NCBI GenBank assembly: GCA_036170535.1
Contig: JAVHPJ010000236.1
Span: 16,312 to 80,311, forward strand
From: SSF53 sp036170535
Lineage (GTDB): Bacteria > Spirochaetota > Leptospiria > Leptospirales > Leptonemataceae
Reading direction: 5' to 3'
Length of the DNA: 64,000 nucleotides
The notes below the pieces were generated by a model. The model was not told where the DNA came from. It did not search any database and worked only from the letters and a program-made list of their open reading frames with translations. The position numbers and the translations under genes are program-made. This document shows positions 34,926-43,088 of this stretch, piece after piece (positions within the stretch are counted from its first letter, which is position 1; each line of letters opens with the position of its first letter).

Positions 34926-36129
34926 TTGCGCTCTCCCGCGCGCGCAGCCGACCGCCCAGACTGAGCCACAGCGCGATTGCCAGGACGACTTCCAGGCCGC
35001 CGAATACAATGCCGGCGAGTCCCGCGCCGCCAAGGGCGCCGGCGTGTCGTTCGCCCAGGTCTACCAGCGCCGCTGCAAGCAAGGGACCCAAGAGGAAGCC
35101 CAGAGATCCCGCGCCCACGTACGCCGACATGACCGAAGCCCGGGCCCCTTGCGGCGCGAGTTCCATGGCGAGCGCAATTGAAGGCGAAAACATTGCGGCC
35201 CCGCCGAGACCCGCCAGTAACAAGGCGAGCGCAACGGCGTTTGAATCGGGCAGGATCGAGGCGGCGGCCAGACAGACGCCGTAGACAATCGATACGCCGG
35301 CGCTGAGCTGCAACGCGAATCCGCGCCGGGCGAGCAAGGCGAAGGGAATCGAGAGTAAACTCATCGGCGTCATCACAAGCGCCATCAGTCGGCCAGCGAC
35401 GGCGGCATCGAGCAAGAGATCCCGCTGCAAATGCGCCGAGAAGGCGCTCACAAGAAATCCGGCGCAGAGTCGGTCTGCAAAGGCCAGGGTGATTGGAAAG
35501 AAAAAGGCCGGCGAGCTACGGACTAATTTGAGCGCACTCGCCAGTTTTGCCGGACTGGCTTCAATTGTCTCCGGGTCGCGCAAGAATAATGCGCAGAGCA
35601 ATGCATTGCCGAACATCGCGGCGCCGGCCAGTTCGAAGGCCAGGGCGGGCTCGGCGCGCCCGGCGATGCCGCCAACCAGCAGTCCGGTCGCGGCGCCCAG
35701 CATCATCATCATCCCGGAAAGCCCCGTCGCCAGTCCGCGGCGCGCGCCGTTGCGATCGCGATCCGCAGCCAGCGATAACAAAAGACCGGCCACAAACGCA
35801 CTGGACGCGCCTTCGAAGAAGCGGAGCAACAGCAGCGTCGGATAGTCGGCAGCTTGCGCCATCATCAAAAAGCAACCGGCGTTCACCGCACAGGCCGATG
35901 CGATGAGAGCGCTGCGCGTTTGTAAACGATCCGAGAGCCAGCCGGCGACGGGCGCGAACAGAAATTGCGCAAGCAATGCGATGCTGAAAAACCAGCCTGT
36001 GGCGTACGCCCCGTCGGCGAAATGCGCGGCCAGAAAAGCTGGCGCGGCCGGCGCCGGCATTGTGGCCGGCGCCATGCTGGTGAATAACAGCAAGCCAATC
36101 CAGAGCGTCTGGCGCGCATCAGCGGACAT
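34909..36129 (-). CDS. Major facilitator superfamily transporter
   Basis: The 406-residue protein has about 12 hydrophobic helices. The MFS motif A-like loop is AGWLSDRLQTRSAL between helices 2 and 3, with LLLLRFFEGASSAFVAGLLLSLAADRDRNGAR further on. It starts only 6 bp after the haem oxygenase stop on the same strand, so the two are almost surely cotranscribed. That suggests export of a haem-breakdown product, or import/export of an iron chelate, but the substrate cannot be read from sequence. Confidence 0.87.
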   Translation of the reverse strand: MSADARQTLWIGLLLFTSMAPATMPAPAAPAFLAAHFADGAYATGWFFSIALLAQFLFAPVAGWLSDRLQTRSALIASACAVNAGCFLMMAQAADYPTLLLLRFFEGASSAFVAGLLLSLAADRDRNGARRGLATGLSGMMMMLGAATGLLVGGIAGRAEPALAFELAGAAMFGNALLCALFLRDPETIEASPAKLASALKLVRSSPAFFFPITLAFADRLCAGFLVSAFSAHLQRDLLLDAAVAGRLMALVMTPMSLLSIPFALLARRGFALQLSAGVSIVYGVCLAAASILPDSNAVALALLLAGLGGAAMFSPSIALAMELAPQGARASVMSAYVGAGSLGFLLGPLLAAALVDLGERHAGALGGAGLAGIVFGGLEVVLAIALWLSLGGRLRARESAINRSA

Positions 36130-36135
36130 TTTTAT

Positions 36136-36816
36136 TCAGCGACCGCCCGCGAGCGCCGCATCGTAGCGCGTGCGACCAATGTTGTTTACAAGTTCGGTTT
36201 CCAATTCGCCAAAAATTGCGCCGTTTAACTGGAACGCCAATTTGGCTTCGTCCGCGATGCGTCGGGCCAGCGCCTCGTCAGCGGGCAGGCCGCTCAGGCG
36301 TGCGCGGTACTCATCTTTGAAAGATTTAAAGTCGCTCACCGCGGGAAACTCGTAGAAGGCGGTTCCTTCGGTTTCGTTCAGTTCCAGCGCGCGGCGCGCG
36401 ACTTTTTTCAGCGCCTGCCCGCCGGACAGATCACCTAAGTAACGCACGTAGGCGTGGGCGGCCAACAGACCTGGCTCTTCCGCGGCGGCCGCGCGAATTC
36501 GATCGGCATAACGCTCGGCGGCGGCGCCGTGGCCGGCCTCGGCCCGCCAGTTGGCGCCAAAAAAATAGACCAGATCCTGCTCGAGCGCCGGACTGCGATT
36601 CAGCTCGGGAAAGAAGATGGGCGCAATCATCGGATGCTCGCGCGTTGCGTACAGGCTTGCTTCCAGGGACTCATAGACGGGCAAAAGCGCGGCCAGATGC
36701 AGGGCATAGGTGCGGCGATCAATCGCGCCCTGAATAAAGCAGCGAACAAAGGCGGCGCCTTCGGCTGCCTGGTGGGCTGCGGCGGTCTCCTCCCGCAGTA
36801 ATTTGGCTAATTCCAT
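36136..36816 (-). CDS. Haem oxygenase (HmuO-type)
   Basis: The enzyme opens haem to biliverdin, CO and Fe2+. The 226-residue protein has its start fixed by GAGGAG just upstream of the ATG at 36816. The proximal haem-ligand His is in REETAAAHQAAE (about residue 15) and the distal-helix signature is YLGDLSGGQALKK. The tail is truncated, with no membrane anchor, as in bacterial enzymes. It is followed by an MFS gene and is divergent from exbB-exbD-tonB across 130 bp containing a Fur-like palindrome. It would free iron from haem brought in by the hmuY-linked system. Confidence 0.92.
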   Translation of the reverse strand: MELAKLLREETAAAHQAAEGAAFVRCFIQGAIDRRTYALHLAALLPVYESLEASLYATREHPMIAPIFFPELNRSPALEQDLVYFFGANWRAEAGHGAAAERYADRIRAAAAEEPGLLAAHAYVRYLGDLSGGQALKKVARRALELNETEGTAFYEFPAVSDFKSFKDEYRARLSGLPADEALARRIADEAKLAFQLNGAIFGELETELVNNIGRTRYDAALAGGR

Positions 36817-36889
36817 TCGAATCTCCTCGTCGCCAATATTGCGATCACTTCTCAATACCATCCCCGAAGAACGTCATAAAATTGTCAGC

Positions 36890-36918
36890 ATTTTCTTGAA
36901 TTGGAGACTCAATCTCAA
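36890..36918 (-). promoter_or_regulatory. Predicted promoter of the haem oxygenase operon
   Basis: On the minus strand TTGAGA (36918-36913) and GAAAAT (36895-36890) are separated by 17 bp. The palindrome at 36903-36917 overlaps the -35 and the spacer, so a bound repressor would block it. Confidence 0.45.
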
Positions 36919-36924
36919 AAAAAT
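36896..36924 (+). promoter_or_regulatory. Predicted promoter of exbB-exbD-tonB
   Basis: TTGAAT (36896-36901) and AAAAAT (36919-36924) are 17 bp apart. The 15-bp palindrome fills almost the whole spacer, ideal for repression. The -10 is weak (4 of 6 consensus bases). Confidence 0.4.
36903..36917. promoter_or_regulatory. Fur-like 7-1-7 operator, site 1
   Basis: GGAGACTCAATCTCA followed by an A-run is a partial 7-1-7 inverted repeat. It matches site 2 (39232-39246) at 13 of 15 positions, including the A-run. It lies between haem oxygenase and exbB and overlaps both predicted promoters. Its organisation is that of Fur boxes (TGATAAT-N-ATTATCA) though the bases differ. Confidence 0.6.
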
Positions 36925-36946
36925 GACGCATGGGGGATCCCGAGCT

Positions 36947-37639
36947 ATGAATCTTTGGCAGACTTTCGAATTGGGCGGCTTTCTGATGTGGCCCCTGGCA
37001 GGCTGCCTCGCGACCGCCCTCGCAATCGGGCTTGAGCGCGCGCTGTATTTTGCGGCGACCTACTTTCCGTACGGGGACTTTGAGCACTGGCTCCTCGAGA
37101 GCGAACGGGCCGGGGAGCCGCTCAGCATTCCCCCGGCGCGGCAGGTCTGGGATCGATTGCTGCCGGCGCGGTCTTTTCGCTTCCGACACTCCGTGTGCAC
37201 GCGGCTGGCTTCGACGTATTTTCGCATGCGTTCCGCTTCCGCCGAGCGCCGCGCCGCCGCCATGGAGCGCATCGGCGAGACGCTGCTCGAGGAAATGGAG
37301 CGTCGCGTGGGAGTGCTGGCGCTGATCGCAAGCGCTGCGCCCTTGATCGGACTATTGGGCACCGTGCTTGGCATGATGCAGTCTTTTCAGACGATTGCCG
37401 GCACGGGCGGTCAGGCGGATATCTCGCAGCTGGCCGGCGGCATCTGGGTGGCGATGATTACGACCGCCGCCGGGCTCCTGATTGCGATACCGGCGCAGTT
37501 CCTGCATGCGACGTTTTCCGGAGCAGTGCATCGGCGCGTCCGACGTCTGAATCGGATTGTTCAACATTTTGAAGAACGGTTTCACGAACGTCGGGAAGCG
37601 CATTTTTCCGCAAGCGACGAGACGGCTCATGCGCTTTGA
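36947..37639 (+). CDS. exbB: ExbB/TolQ-type proton channel subunit
   Basis: The 230-residue protein starts at the ATG at 36947, which places the first membrane helix (GFLMWPLAGCLATALAIGLE) normally. The MotA/TolQ/ExbB domain (about 105-215) has GVLALIASAAPLIGLLGTVLGMM and GIWVAMITTAAGLLIAIPA. ExbB and ExbD form the inner-membrane channel that energises TonB. exbD overlaps its end by 11 bp and tonB overlaps exbD, so all three form a tightly coupled operon inside the haem locus. Confidence 0.92.
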   Translation: MNLWQTFELGGFLMWPLAGCLATALAIGLERALYFAATYFPYGDFEHWLLESERAGEPLSIPPARQVWDRLLPARSFRFRHSVCTRLASTYFRMRSASAERRAAAMERIGETLLEEMERRVGVLALIASAAPLIGLLGTVLGMMQSFQTIAGTGGQADISQLAGGIWVAMITTAAGLLIAIPAQFLHATFSGAVHRRVRRLNRIVQHFEERFHERREAHFSASDETAHAL

Positions 37640-38042
37640 AACTCGATTGAAGTCGACTGGCGTTGTCGCCGATATCACGCCGATCATCGACATGGTCTTT
37701 CTGTTGCTGATATTCTTTATGGTGGGATCGCAGTTTGCGCGACCATCCATCGAAATTGATTTGCCGGAGGCCTCGACGGGCGCGCAGTCTCAAGAAGATG
37801 CTTTGGTGATCACTCTCGAAAAGAGCGGACGCGTGTTCTTTGAGGGCCGTGAAACGACGTTAGCGAATTTGCAGCAGACGCTTAAAGAAGCGCTGCGCGA
37901 AAATCCCGATCGCGCTGTAGACCTGCGCGCCGACGGTGATGCAAGCTTTCGCCAGTTTGTGCGAGTCATGGACCAGGCGCGCGGCGCCGGTGCGACCCGA
38001 TTAAATATCGAATACAACCCTGGCCGAGGCGCCGGACCGTGA
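37629..38042 (+). CDS. exbD: ExbD/TolR-type energy-transducing protein
   Basis: The 137-residue protein has a single N-terminal helix with ADITPIIDMVFLLLIFFMVG, in which the Asp is the channel residue needed for proton flow. A periplasmic domain carries ALVITLEKSGRVFFEG and AVDLRADGDASFRQFVRVMD. The start overlaps exbB by 11 bp; the end overlaps tonB by GTGA. It works with the neighbouring ExbB and TonB. Confidence 0.92.
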   Translation: MRFETRLKSTGVVADITPIIDMVFLLLIFFMVGSQFARPSIEIDLPEASTGAQSQEDALVITLEKSGRVFFEGRETTLANLQQTLKEALRENPDRAVDLRADGDASFRQFVRVMDQARGAGATRLNIEYNPGRGAGP

Positions 38043-38593
38043 CGCGTTTCGGACGAACCGGCTCAGAGATCGTCGAGGGTCGCTGGTTTTTGCGTCTGCT
38101 TCTGGCGTCCGCATCCGCGCTTGCCGCGGCGACGGCTGTATCTCAATTCTCCTTTGAGAACCGGGCGCCGTACCAGCCGCCAGGCGCATTGCGCGCGTCA
38201 TTTGCGGGATTCGCCGATAGCGCAGAGATGTTGGACGCGCCTGCAGACGGCCCCGGGGGCGCGCCTGCCAAACCGGGCGCCGGGAGCGGAGCGAGCGAGG
38301 CCAACGCCGTGGAGCGCTACTTCGCCCAGGTGCTTCAGAAAGTAAATCGGCAAAAGCGCTATCCGCGTCGTGAACAGGAAGAGCGCATCGAAGGCGAGGC
38401 GACTGTGCGGCTTACGGTGAACCGCGACGGCGCACTGGTGCAGGCGGATCTTCTGCAGGCCAGTCCGCAGGCGGGATTTAATCGCGAAGCCCTGGCCAGC
38501 GTGCGTCGCGCCAATCCCTTTCCAGAGTTCCCGGAGGAAGTGACGCGCGACGCGCTGACCTTTGATCTTCGCGTACAATTCAAGTTGAACTGA
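38039..38593 (+). CDS. tonB: TonB-like energy transducer
   Basis: The 184-residue protein has a GTG start inside the exbD stop (GTGA). It has an N-terminal anchor helix (FLRLLLASASALAAATAV). A short Gly/Ala/Pro linker follows, and a C-terminal TonB domain (about 95-184) with RYPRREQEERIEGEATVRLTV and the final LTFDLRVQFKLN. The long Pro-Lys/Pro-Glu spacer of classical TonB is absent; the linker is only about 30 residues, so reach across the periplasm would be limited. It should energise the receptor at 39983. Confidence 0.87.
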   Translation: MTRFGRTGSEIVEGRWFLRLLLASASALAAATAVSQFSFENRAPYQPPGALRASFAGFADSAEMLDAPADGPGGAPAKPGAGSGASEANAVERYFAQVLQKVNRQKRYPRREQEERIEGEATVRLTVNRDGALVQADLLQASPQAGFNREALASVRRANPFPEFPEEVTRDALTFDLRVQFKLN

Positions 38594-38608
38594 CGTGTTC
38601 AGTTCGGC

Positions 38609-39172
38609 TCAGTTCGTACGGGTTACGCTTTCGGTTCCCGTGCCGCTGCGATTTGCGGATACAATCACAAAGTTTTTTCCGGCGCCGCTTGCGTTAAACG
38701 TGAAGGTATTTCCGCTCACTGTGTAGTTGGTCGGCGTGCGGGCCGAGCTGAGATCGGCGGTTCGGTTCCAATCGGTAGTCGTCGAATTGTCAATCGGGCA
38801 GCCGCTTGCTTCGTACACGAGAAAGATATTCCCGAGGGACGAGCTGTCGTAGAACGGGCTGTAGTTGAATGCGACCGTTGTGCCGTTGGCAGCGGCCGGA
38901 ATCTTGATCGCCGCCCAACGACGAAACGCGGTCGTGAAGCCGTTTGGAAAGCTCGAAGAAGAGTTCGCGGCGAGCGAATACTCCTGAATCGGCACAGTGG
39001 TGCTGCCGAAGGTGAACGAGCAGGAGCCCGGATTTTGCGGCAGGAAGGCGGCGGCGACGCCCAAGAGCAGAATCTCGTCGTCGTTGGTCTCCTCTTCCGG
39101 TTTGCAGCCGACGAGCGCCAGGCCGGCGACAAGCAGCGCGCCGGCGCTGAGTGCAAGGCGTTTATAATTCAT
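38609..39172 (-). CDS. Hypothetical lipoprotein within the haem locus
   Basis: The 187-residue protein starts at the ATG at 39172 because AGGAG lies 7 bp upstream; the ATG at 39178 is too close to it. Lipobox LALVGC is followed by acidic residues (KPEEETNDDE). The mature part is beta-rich and Ser/Thr/Asn-rich, with two cysteines, and ends in SANRSGTGTESVTRTN. The family is not recognised. It is divergent from hmuY across the second Fur-like site, so probably iron- or haem-regulated and possibly part of surface haem capture. Confidence 0.65.
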   Translation of the reverse strand: MNYKRLALSAGALLVAGLALVGCKPEEETNDDEILLLGVAAAFLPQNPGSCSFTFGSTTVPIQEYSLAANSSSSFPNGFTTAFRRWAAIKIPAAANGTTVAFNYSPFYDSSSLGNIFLVYEASGCPIDNSTTTDWNRTADLSSARTPTNYTVSGNTFTFNASGAGKNFVIVSANRSGTGTESVTRTN

Positions 39173-39231
39173 AGTCATACTCCTCTGAATGGATGCGCGG
39201 GTGCGCCCTGTCACAACCCTGAGAACGCAAC

Positions 39232-39246
39232 TGAGAGTCAATCTCA
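39232..39246. promoter_or_regulatory. Fur-like 7-1-7 operator, site 2
   Basis: TGAGAGTCAATCTCA is a 7-1-7 inverted repeat with 6 of 7 arm positions matching, followed by an A-run as in site 1. It is in the 136-bp region between the divergent lipoprotein (start 39172) and hmuY (start 39309). The same regulator probably controls both, together with site 1. Confidence 0.65.
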
Positions 39247-39308
39247 AAAAAAGCTTTGCCTGTGGAGCCGATCGCTCAGTCTGGCGCCTGGAGCATTGGG
39301 GGGCGAGT

Positions 39309-39986
39309 ATGCAGCGACAATGGAAGACGGCGGCCCGCGCCGCGGGGCTGGCAGCCTGCCTCGGCTTAATTCTGCCGGCCTGCCTGGAAGGCCGCCAGCG
39401 CAACAGCGAAGAAGAGGCCTTGTTCCAGAGTCTGGTCACCGAGGCCGCCGCGGATGCGGCCGGCAGCTGCAGCCTGGCCGGCGACCGTCTTGAAGTGCGC
39501 GCCACATCCTACAGCAACTTTACTTTTTGCGATCTCGCCACGGGCGCGCGGATCGAGGCGCGCAGCGGCGCCGGCTGGGAAATGTCCTTTCAACGTTTCA
39601 AATTAGGTACGAACAGCGGCGAAAGCGGCGCCGGCGCAGGCGGCGCATGCAAGACCGGTCTCACGGACTTTGCCGCGGTGAATACCGTTTCGCAGTTCGG
39701 GGGCGGCGCCGCGCCCGATTGCCCGAATTTCTCTACGGACGCCGTGCTTCAGGGAGAGTCCGGCGGCGCCGGCGGCAGCACAAGCGTAACCTTCAGCGGG
39801 AGTCCGGCCCTGCTTGAGTGGTTTTCCTACAACATTTTTAATCATACTCTGCGCGCAAAATCGGACGTGTATATTGTACGCGATTCCAGCGGCGCGCGGT
39901 ACTGGAAAATACAGCTGCTTGATTATTACAATTCGGCCGGCGTCGCCGGTTTCATTTCTTTGCGTCGGCAGGAAATTTCGCTGTGA
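39309..39986 (+). CDS. hmuY: HmuY-family haem-binding lipoprotein
   Basis: The 225-residue protein has lipobox LILPAC (Cys25). The C-terminal half has the HmuY pattern: LEWFSYNIFNHTLRAKSDVYIVR, YWKIQLLDYYN and GVAGFISLRR. HmuY proteins capture haem from host haemoproteins at the cell surface and pass it to a TonB-dependent receptor. The gene overlaps that receptor by GTGA. The usual haem-ligand histidines cannot be assigned with certainty. A cysteine-bearing, Gly/Ala-rich insertion (about 110-170) is an addition to the family core. Confidence 0.82.
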   Translation: MQRQWKTAARAAGLAACLGLILPACLEGRQRNSEEEALFQSLVTEAAADAAGSCSLAGDRLEVRATSYSNFTFCDLATGARIEARSGAGWEMSFQRFKLGTNSGESGAGAGGACKTGLTDFAAVNTVSQFGGGAAPDCPNFSTDAVLQGESGGAGGSTSVTFSGSPALLEWFSYNIFNHTLRAKSDVYIVRDSSGARYWKIQLLDYYNSAGVAGFISLRRQEISL

Positions 39987-42142
39987 GACGCTTGCTGCAG
40001 TTTCAGCTGCGCTTAATTTCGGCGCTCGTGTTGTGTTGCGCTGGCGTGGTTTTCGGCCAGAGTCCCGGCGACGAAGCCGATCTTGAGGGCGACGTTATCG
40101 TCACGGGAGATCGTCGGGAACGACGTCAGACGGACTCAGTTACGGCGGTGGAAGTCATCCGTCGCGATGAAATCGTAAGTTCCGGCGCGCGCAATGCGGC
40201 GGAAGTTCTCGAGACTCAGCCCGGCGTGGAAATTCGCCCGGCTCTGCGCGGTCGGCAGATTCGGCTGCAGGGCCTGGACCCCCAGTACGTTCTGATTCTG
40301 ATCGACGGCGAGCGCGTGAGCGGCCGGGTCGACAACGTCATCGACCTGACCCGCATTAAGGCGGAAGAGATTGAACGCATCGAAATCGTCAAGGGCCCGT
40401 CTTCGGCATTGTACGGCTCGGATGCAATTGGCGGCGTAATCAACATCATTACGCGCGAGTCGAAAAAACCTTTTGAGGCGGAACTGGAGAGCTACTACGG
40501 CTCGGGGCGTGAGAAAAACTTCGACTCCGGCAACGAAACCCACACGAGCGGATATATCGGTCTGAACGGAGACTTCGCTTCTTCGGCGTTTACGCTCGGC
40601 TGGCATCGCAGCGACGGCTATGACCTGACGCCTGAGACCGATTCCACAAAAATAGCTGAACAAATCGGACCGACGCTGCCCGGCTTTAATTCGGATGAGT
40701 TTGCGGCGTTAAAGGGGACGACCGGTCCGCAGTACAATGATCTGAATTTTGGAAATCGAAGCCGCTTTAAATTCACCGACGACTTTCAGGTGCGCACGCA
40801 CCTGCAGTATCGCTATCTGGATCAGGAGCGCGTCGATGTTTCGCCGCCGCGTCAGATCATTGATCGCTCCAACGAAACGCACGACCTGATGGCCGGCCTG
40901 TCGCCCGTGTACTATCTGCCGGATGACGGCGCTATCCGCGTCAGCTACAATCATTCGCGTTATTCGGATACTCTGGTGCGAAACCAGCGCGGCGCAGCCG
41001 GTCAGCGTACAGAGGAAATTCAGGACGATCGCATTCACGAAGGCAAGGTGCAGCTCGACTATCGATTTTTCGAAGACCATATGTTCACATTTGGAACCGA
41101 TGGTCTGGTCGAGGAACTGATCACTCCGCGCATTCGCGACGAATATGCATTCCGGCAGCGCGTCGGACTTTTTTTCCAGGATGAATGGGACATTCTGGGG
41201 TCGCCCCGCCTGACGCTTACGCCTGGCGTGCGCTACGACGATGATTCTCAGTTTGGATCGCGGGTGAATCCCAAGCTGGCGCTGCGTTTTGATCCGACGG
41301 ACCGGCTGCGTTTGCGCGCGGGCGGCGGGACCGGGTACCGCGCCCCCTCGTTCAAGGATCTGTATTTGAATTTCCAGAATCCTGGCGTGGGTTACGAAGT
41401 TACCGGCAACCCGGATTTGCGTCCGGAGTATTCGACCGGCTATAACGCCGGCGTCGAATACGAACCGACGGATTGGCTCTGGCTTTCCGTAAACGCCTAT
41501 TACAATCGCATCGCCAATTTGATCGACTTCACGCTGGCGCCGGACCGACCGAACGATCTGGCTGTATTTCAACCGCAGAATATTAAAGAGGCTTACACGC
41601 GCGGCGTGGAAGCGTCCGTTGAGTTTCGCCCGTTGGACGGCTTGTTATTGTCGCTCGGCTATACGGCCACGGATACGCGCGATCTGGAACAGGACATTCC
41701 CCTGGAAGGTCGCGCCAGGCATCGCGGCAGTTATCGTCTGGAATACGAATACATGCCGTGGGGCCTGGGCTTTGCCGTGCGCGGGTCCGTATTCAGCAAG
41801 CAGGCCTACTGGCGACCGCGCGTGGCGCTGGTTTCGCTCAACGCTACCGGCCGCATCACCGTGAACGATCAGGCTTATGTGCAGGCCTTTCTGGAAGATC
41901 GCGAGGTCGCGCTATTCGAGCCCAATCCGGATTTTCCGCGGCAGAGTTACGTCTACCGCAATCCGTATCATATCCTGGATGTGCGCGTCTTCAAGCGCCT
42001 GGGCGACAACTACGAGCTGTTCGCCGGCGTCGACAATGCGCTGGACGAATACAATCTTGAGCTGAACCCGGAACGTCCGAAGTTCTACTATTTTGGACTG
42101 CGCGTAACTTACGCAGGCGAATCCGACTCTGCGTCGCCCTGA
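39983..42142 (+). CDS. hmuR: TonB-dependent outer-membrane haem receptor
   Basis: The 719-residue protein has a GTG start within the hmuY stop. It has a signal peptide ending VVFG|QSPG. The plug domain (about 40-150) contains SVTAVEVIRRDEI, AEVLETQPGVEI, IDGERVSG, ERIEIVKGPSSALYGSDAIGGVINI. A 22-strand-type barrel follows, with a C-terminal FYYFGLRVTYAGESDSASP. The substrate is inferred from the coupled HmuY and from nearby haem oxygenase; gene order matches hmuYR of Porphyromonas-type systems. The C-terminal Phe of the last strand is followed by an unusual polar tail. Confidence 0.88.
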   Translation: MRRLLQFQLRLISALVLCCAGVVFGQSPGDEADLEGDVIVTGDRRERRQTDSVTAVEVIRRDEIVSSGARNAAEVLETQPGVEIRPALRGRQIRLQGLDPQYVLILIDGERVSGRVDNVIDLTRIKAEEIERIEIVKGPSSALYGSDAIGGVINIITRESKKPFEAELESYYGSGREKNFDSGNETHTSGYIGLNGDFASSAFTLGWHRSDGYDLTPETDSTKIAEQIGPTLPGFNSDEFAALKGTTGPQYNDLNFGNRSRFKFTDDFQVRTHLQYRYLDQERVDVSPPRQIIDRSNETHDLMAGLSPVYYLPDDGAIRVSYNHSRYSDTLVRNQRGAAGQRTEEIQDDRIHEGKVQLDYRFFEDHMFTFGTDGLVEELITPRIRDEYAFRQRVGLFFQDEWDILGSPRLTLTPGVRYDDDSQFGSRVNPKLALRFDPTDRLRLRAGGGTGYRAPSFKDLYLNFQNPGVGYEVTGNPDLRPEYSTGYNAGVEYEPTDWLWLSVNAYYNRIANLIDFTLAPDRPNDLAVFQPQNIKEAYTRGVEASVEFRPLDGLLLSLGYTATDTRDLEQDIPLEGRARHRGSYRLEYEYMPWGLGFAVRGSVFSKQAYWRPRVALVSLNATGRITVNDQAYVQAFLEDREVALFEPNPDFPRQSYVYRNPYHILDVRVFKRLGDNYELFAGVDNALDEYNLELNPERPKFYYFGLRVTYAGESDSASP

Positions 42143-42453
42143 AGCGCCTCGTCGTAGCGCGGCTTGAGGTATTTTGCATCCGCGTAAAACGAGCCAAAGG
42201 GCAGCGAACCTAAAAACAGAAGCCAGGGGATCATCCACAGCTTCCAGCCGCGCGCGACTGTCACGCTCAAGCACTGCGCCGCAAACACCAGGAACAGTCC
42301 GCCGTGAATCGAACCGACCACGCGGACCGCTTCTGGCATGCCAAACCCGTACTTCAAGGGCATGGCGACAAAAAATAAGAGCAACAACGAGCAGCCTTCG
42401 ACGACGCCCACGACGCGCAGACGACCGATGTCGGACTGAAGCAACTTTAACAT
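42109..42453 (-). CDS. DUF3817 integral membrane protein
   Basis: The 114-residue protein has three or four membrane helices: GRLRVVGVVEGCSLLLLFFV, VRVVGSIHGGLFLVFAAQCL and KLWMIPWLLFLGSLPFGSF. VEG, GSIHG and the FGSF motif are characteristic of DUF3817. Function is unknown. Its stop lies 34 bp inside the opposite receptor gene. Its start overlaps the stop of the gene at 42453-42920 (TGATG), so the two are translated together. Confidence 0.8.
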   Translation of the reverse strand: MLKLLQSDIGRLRVVGVVEGCSLLLLFFVAMPLKYGFGMPEAVRVVGSIHGGLFLVFAAQCLSVTVARGWKLWMIPWLLFLGSLPFGSFYADAKYLKPRYDEALQGDAESDSPA

Positions 42454-42920
42454 CAAAATATCCCCCGGAGTAATGGTCTTGTCGCGAGCGGCGAAAACGG
42501 CCACGGTATTGCGATCAGGATCAGGCCGAGCGCAATTCCCGACGCGGCTGCAAAGCGGGCAAAGCGCGCGCGATCGTCCGGTACACGTTTGGCGAGGGCC
42601 TCGCCGGACGTTGCGGCGATTACAGCCAGGGTCATCAACGTAATATGAAGAGCGCCAAAGAACCAAACTGAGATTTGTCCGAGCGCAGCGGCAGGGTCGC
42701 GCCAGAATAGTCGCACCAGCGGGCTGTAGAAGTAGAGCACATATCCGACGACCATCTGCAGCTGCAGCAACTGCACAGCGGCTGTCCGCAGTGCGCCGTC
42801 GTAGCGCGCAAAAGCAGCTCCGCGTCGCCAGGCGTAGACTGCCCGCAGACAGCCGGCCGCCAGGGCCGCGAGCGCCAACCAGCGCAGGGCGGAATGCACA
42901 GCGAGCATTGCGGTAAACAT
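42453..42920 (-). CDS. Four-helix membrane protein, cytochrome-b-like
   Basis: The 155-residue protein has four predicted helices. His residues sit in helix 1 (VHSALRWLALAAL) and helix 3 (ALHITLMTLAVI), the spacing seen in small proteins often labelled cytochrome B. Two His in adjacent helices could bind haem, which would suit the haem locus, but this is only inference. It is translationally coupled to the DUF3817 gene. Confidence 0.6.
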   Translation of the reverse strand: MFTAMLAVHSALRWLALAALAAGCLRAVYAWRRGAAFARYDGALRTAAVQLLQLQMVVGYVLYFYSPLVRLFWRDPAAALGQISVWFFGALHITLMTLAVIAATSGEALAKRVPDDRARFARFAAASGIALGLILIAIPWPFSPLATRPLLRGIF

Positions 42921-43010
42921 GGGTCTTTACTCCGATCCTTTACGCCCACGCTCGCGACCCGCCCAAAGCCGGATAGTGCTTTTGGCCGGGTTGAACTACG
43001 TCGGGCGCGA

Positions 43011-43041
43011 TTTTTAACTTTATTGTATTTTTATATATTTT
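43011..43041 (+). promoter_or_regulatory. AT-rich promoter-like tract
   Basis: A 30-bp, almost pure A/T tract stands out from the GC-rich surroundings. TATATT at 43034-43039 is a candidate -10 for the MBL gene starting at 43089. The -35 is unclear. Confidence 0.35.
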
Positions 43042-43088
43042 TCCGTCGGTTCACTGGTGAGGCGGCGAGCCTGACCAGGAGGCTTCCA

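Noticed and set aside
36914..36945. ATG at 36923 or earlier starts for exbB
   Set aside because: They lie in the operator/promoter region and would add a non-hydrophobic N-terminus; 36947 gives the normal ExbB start.
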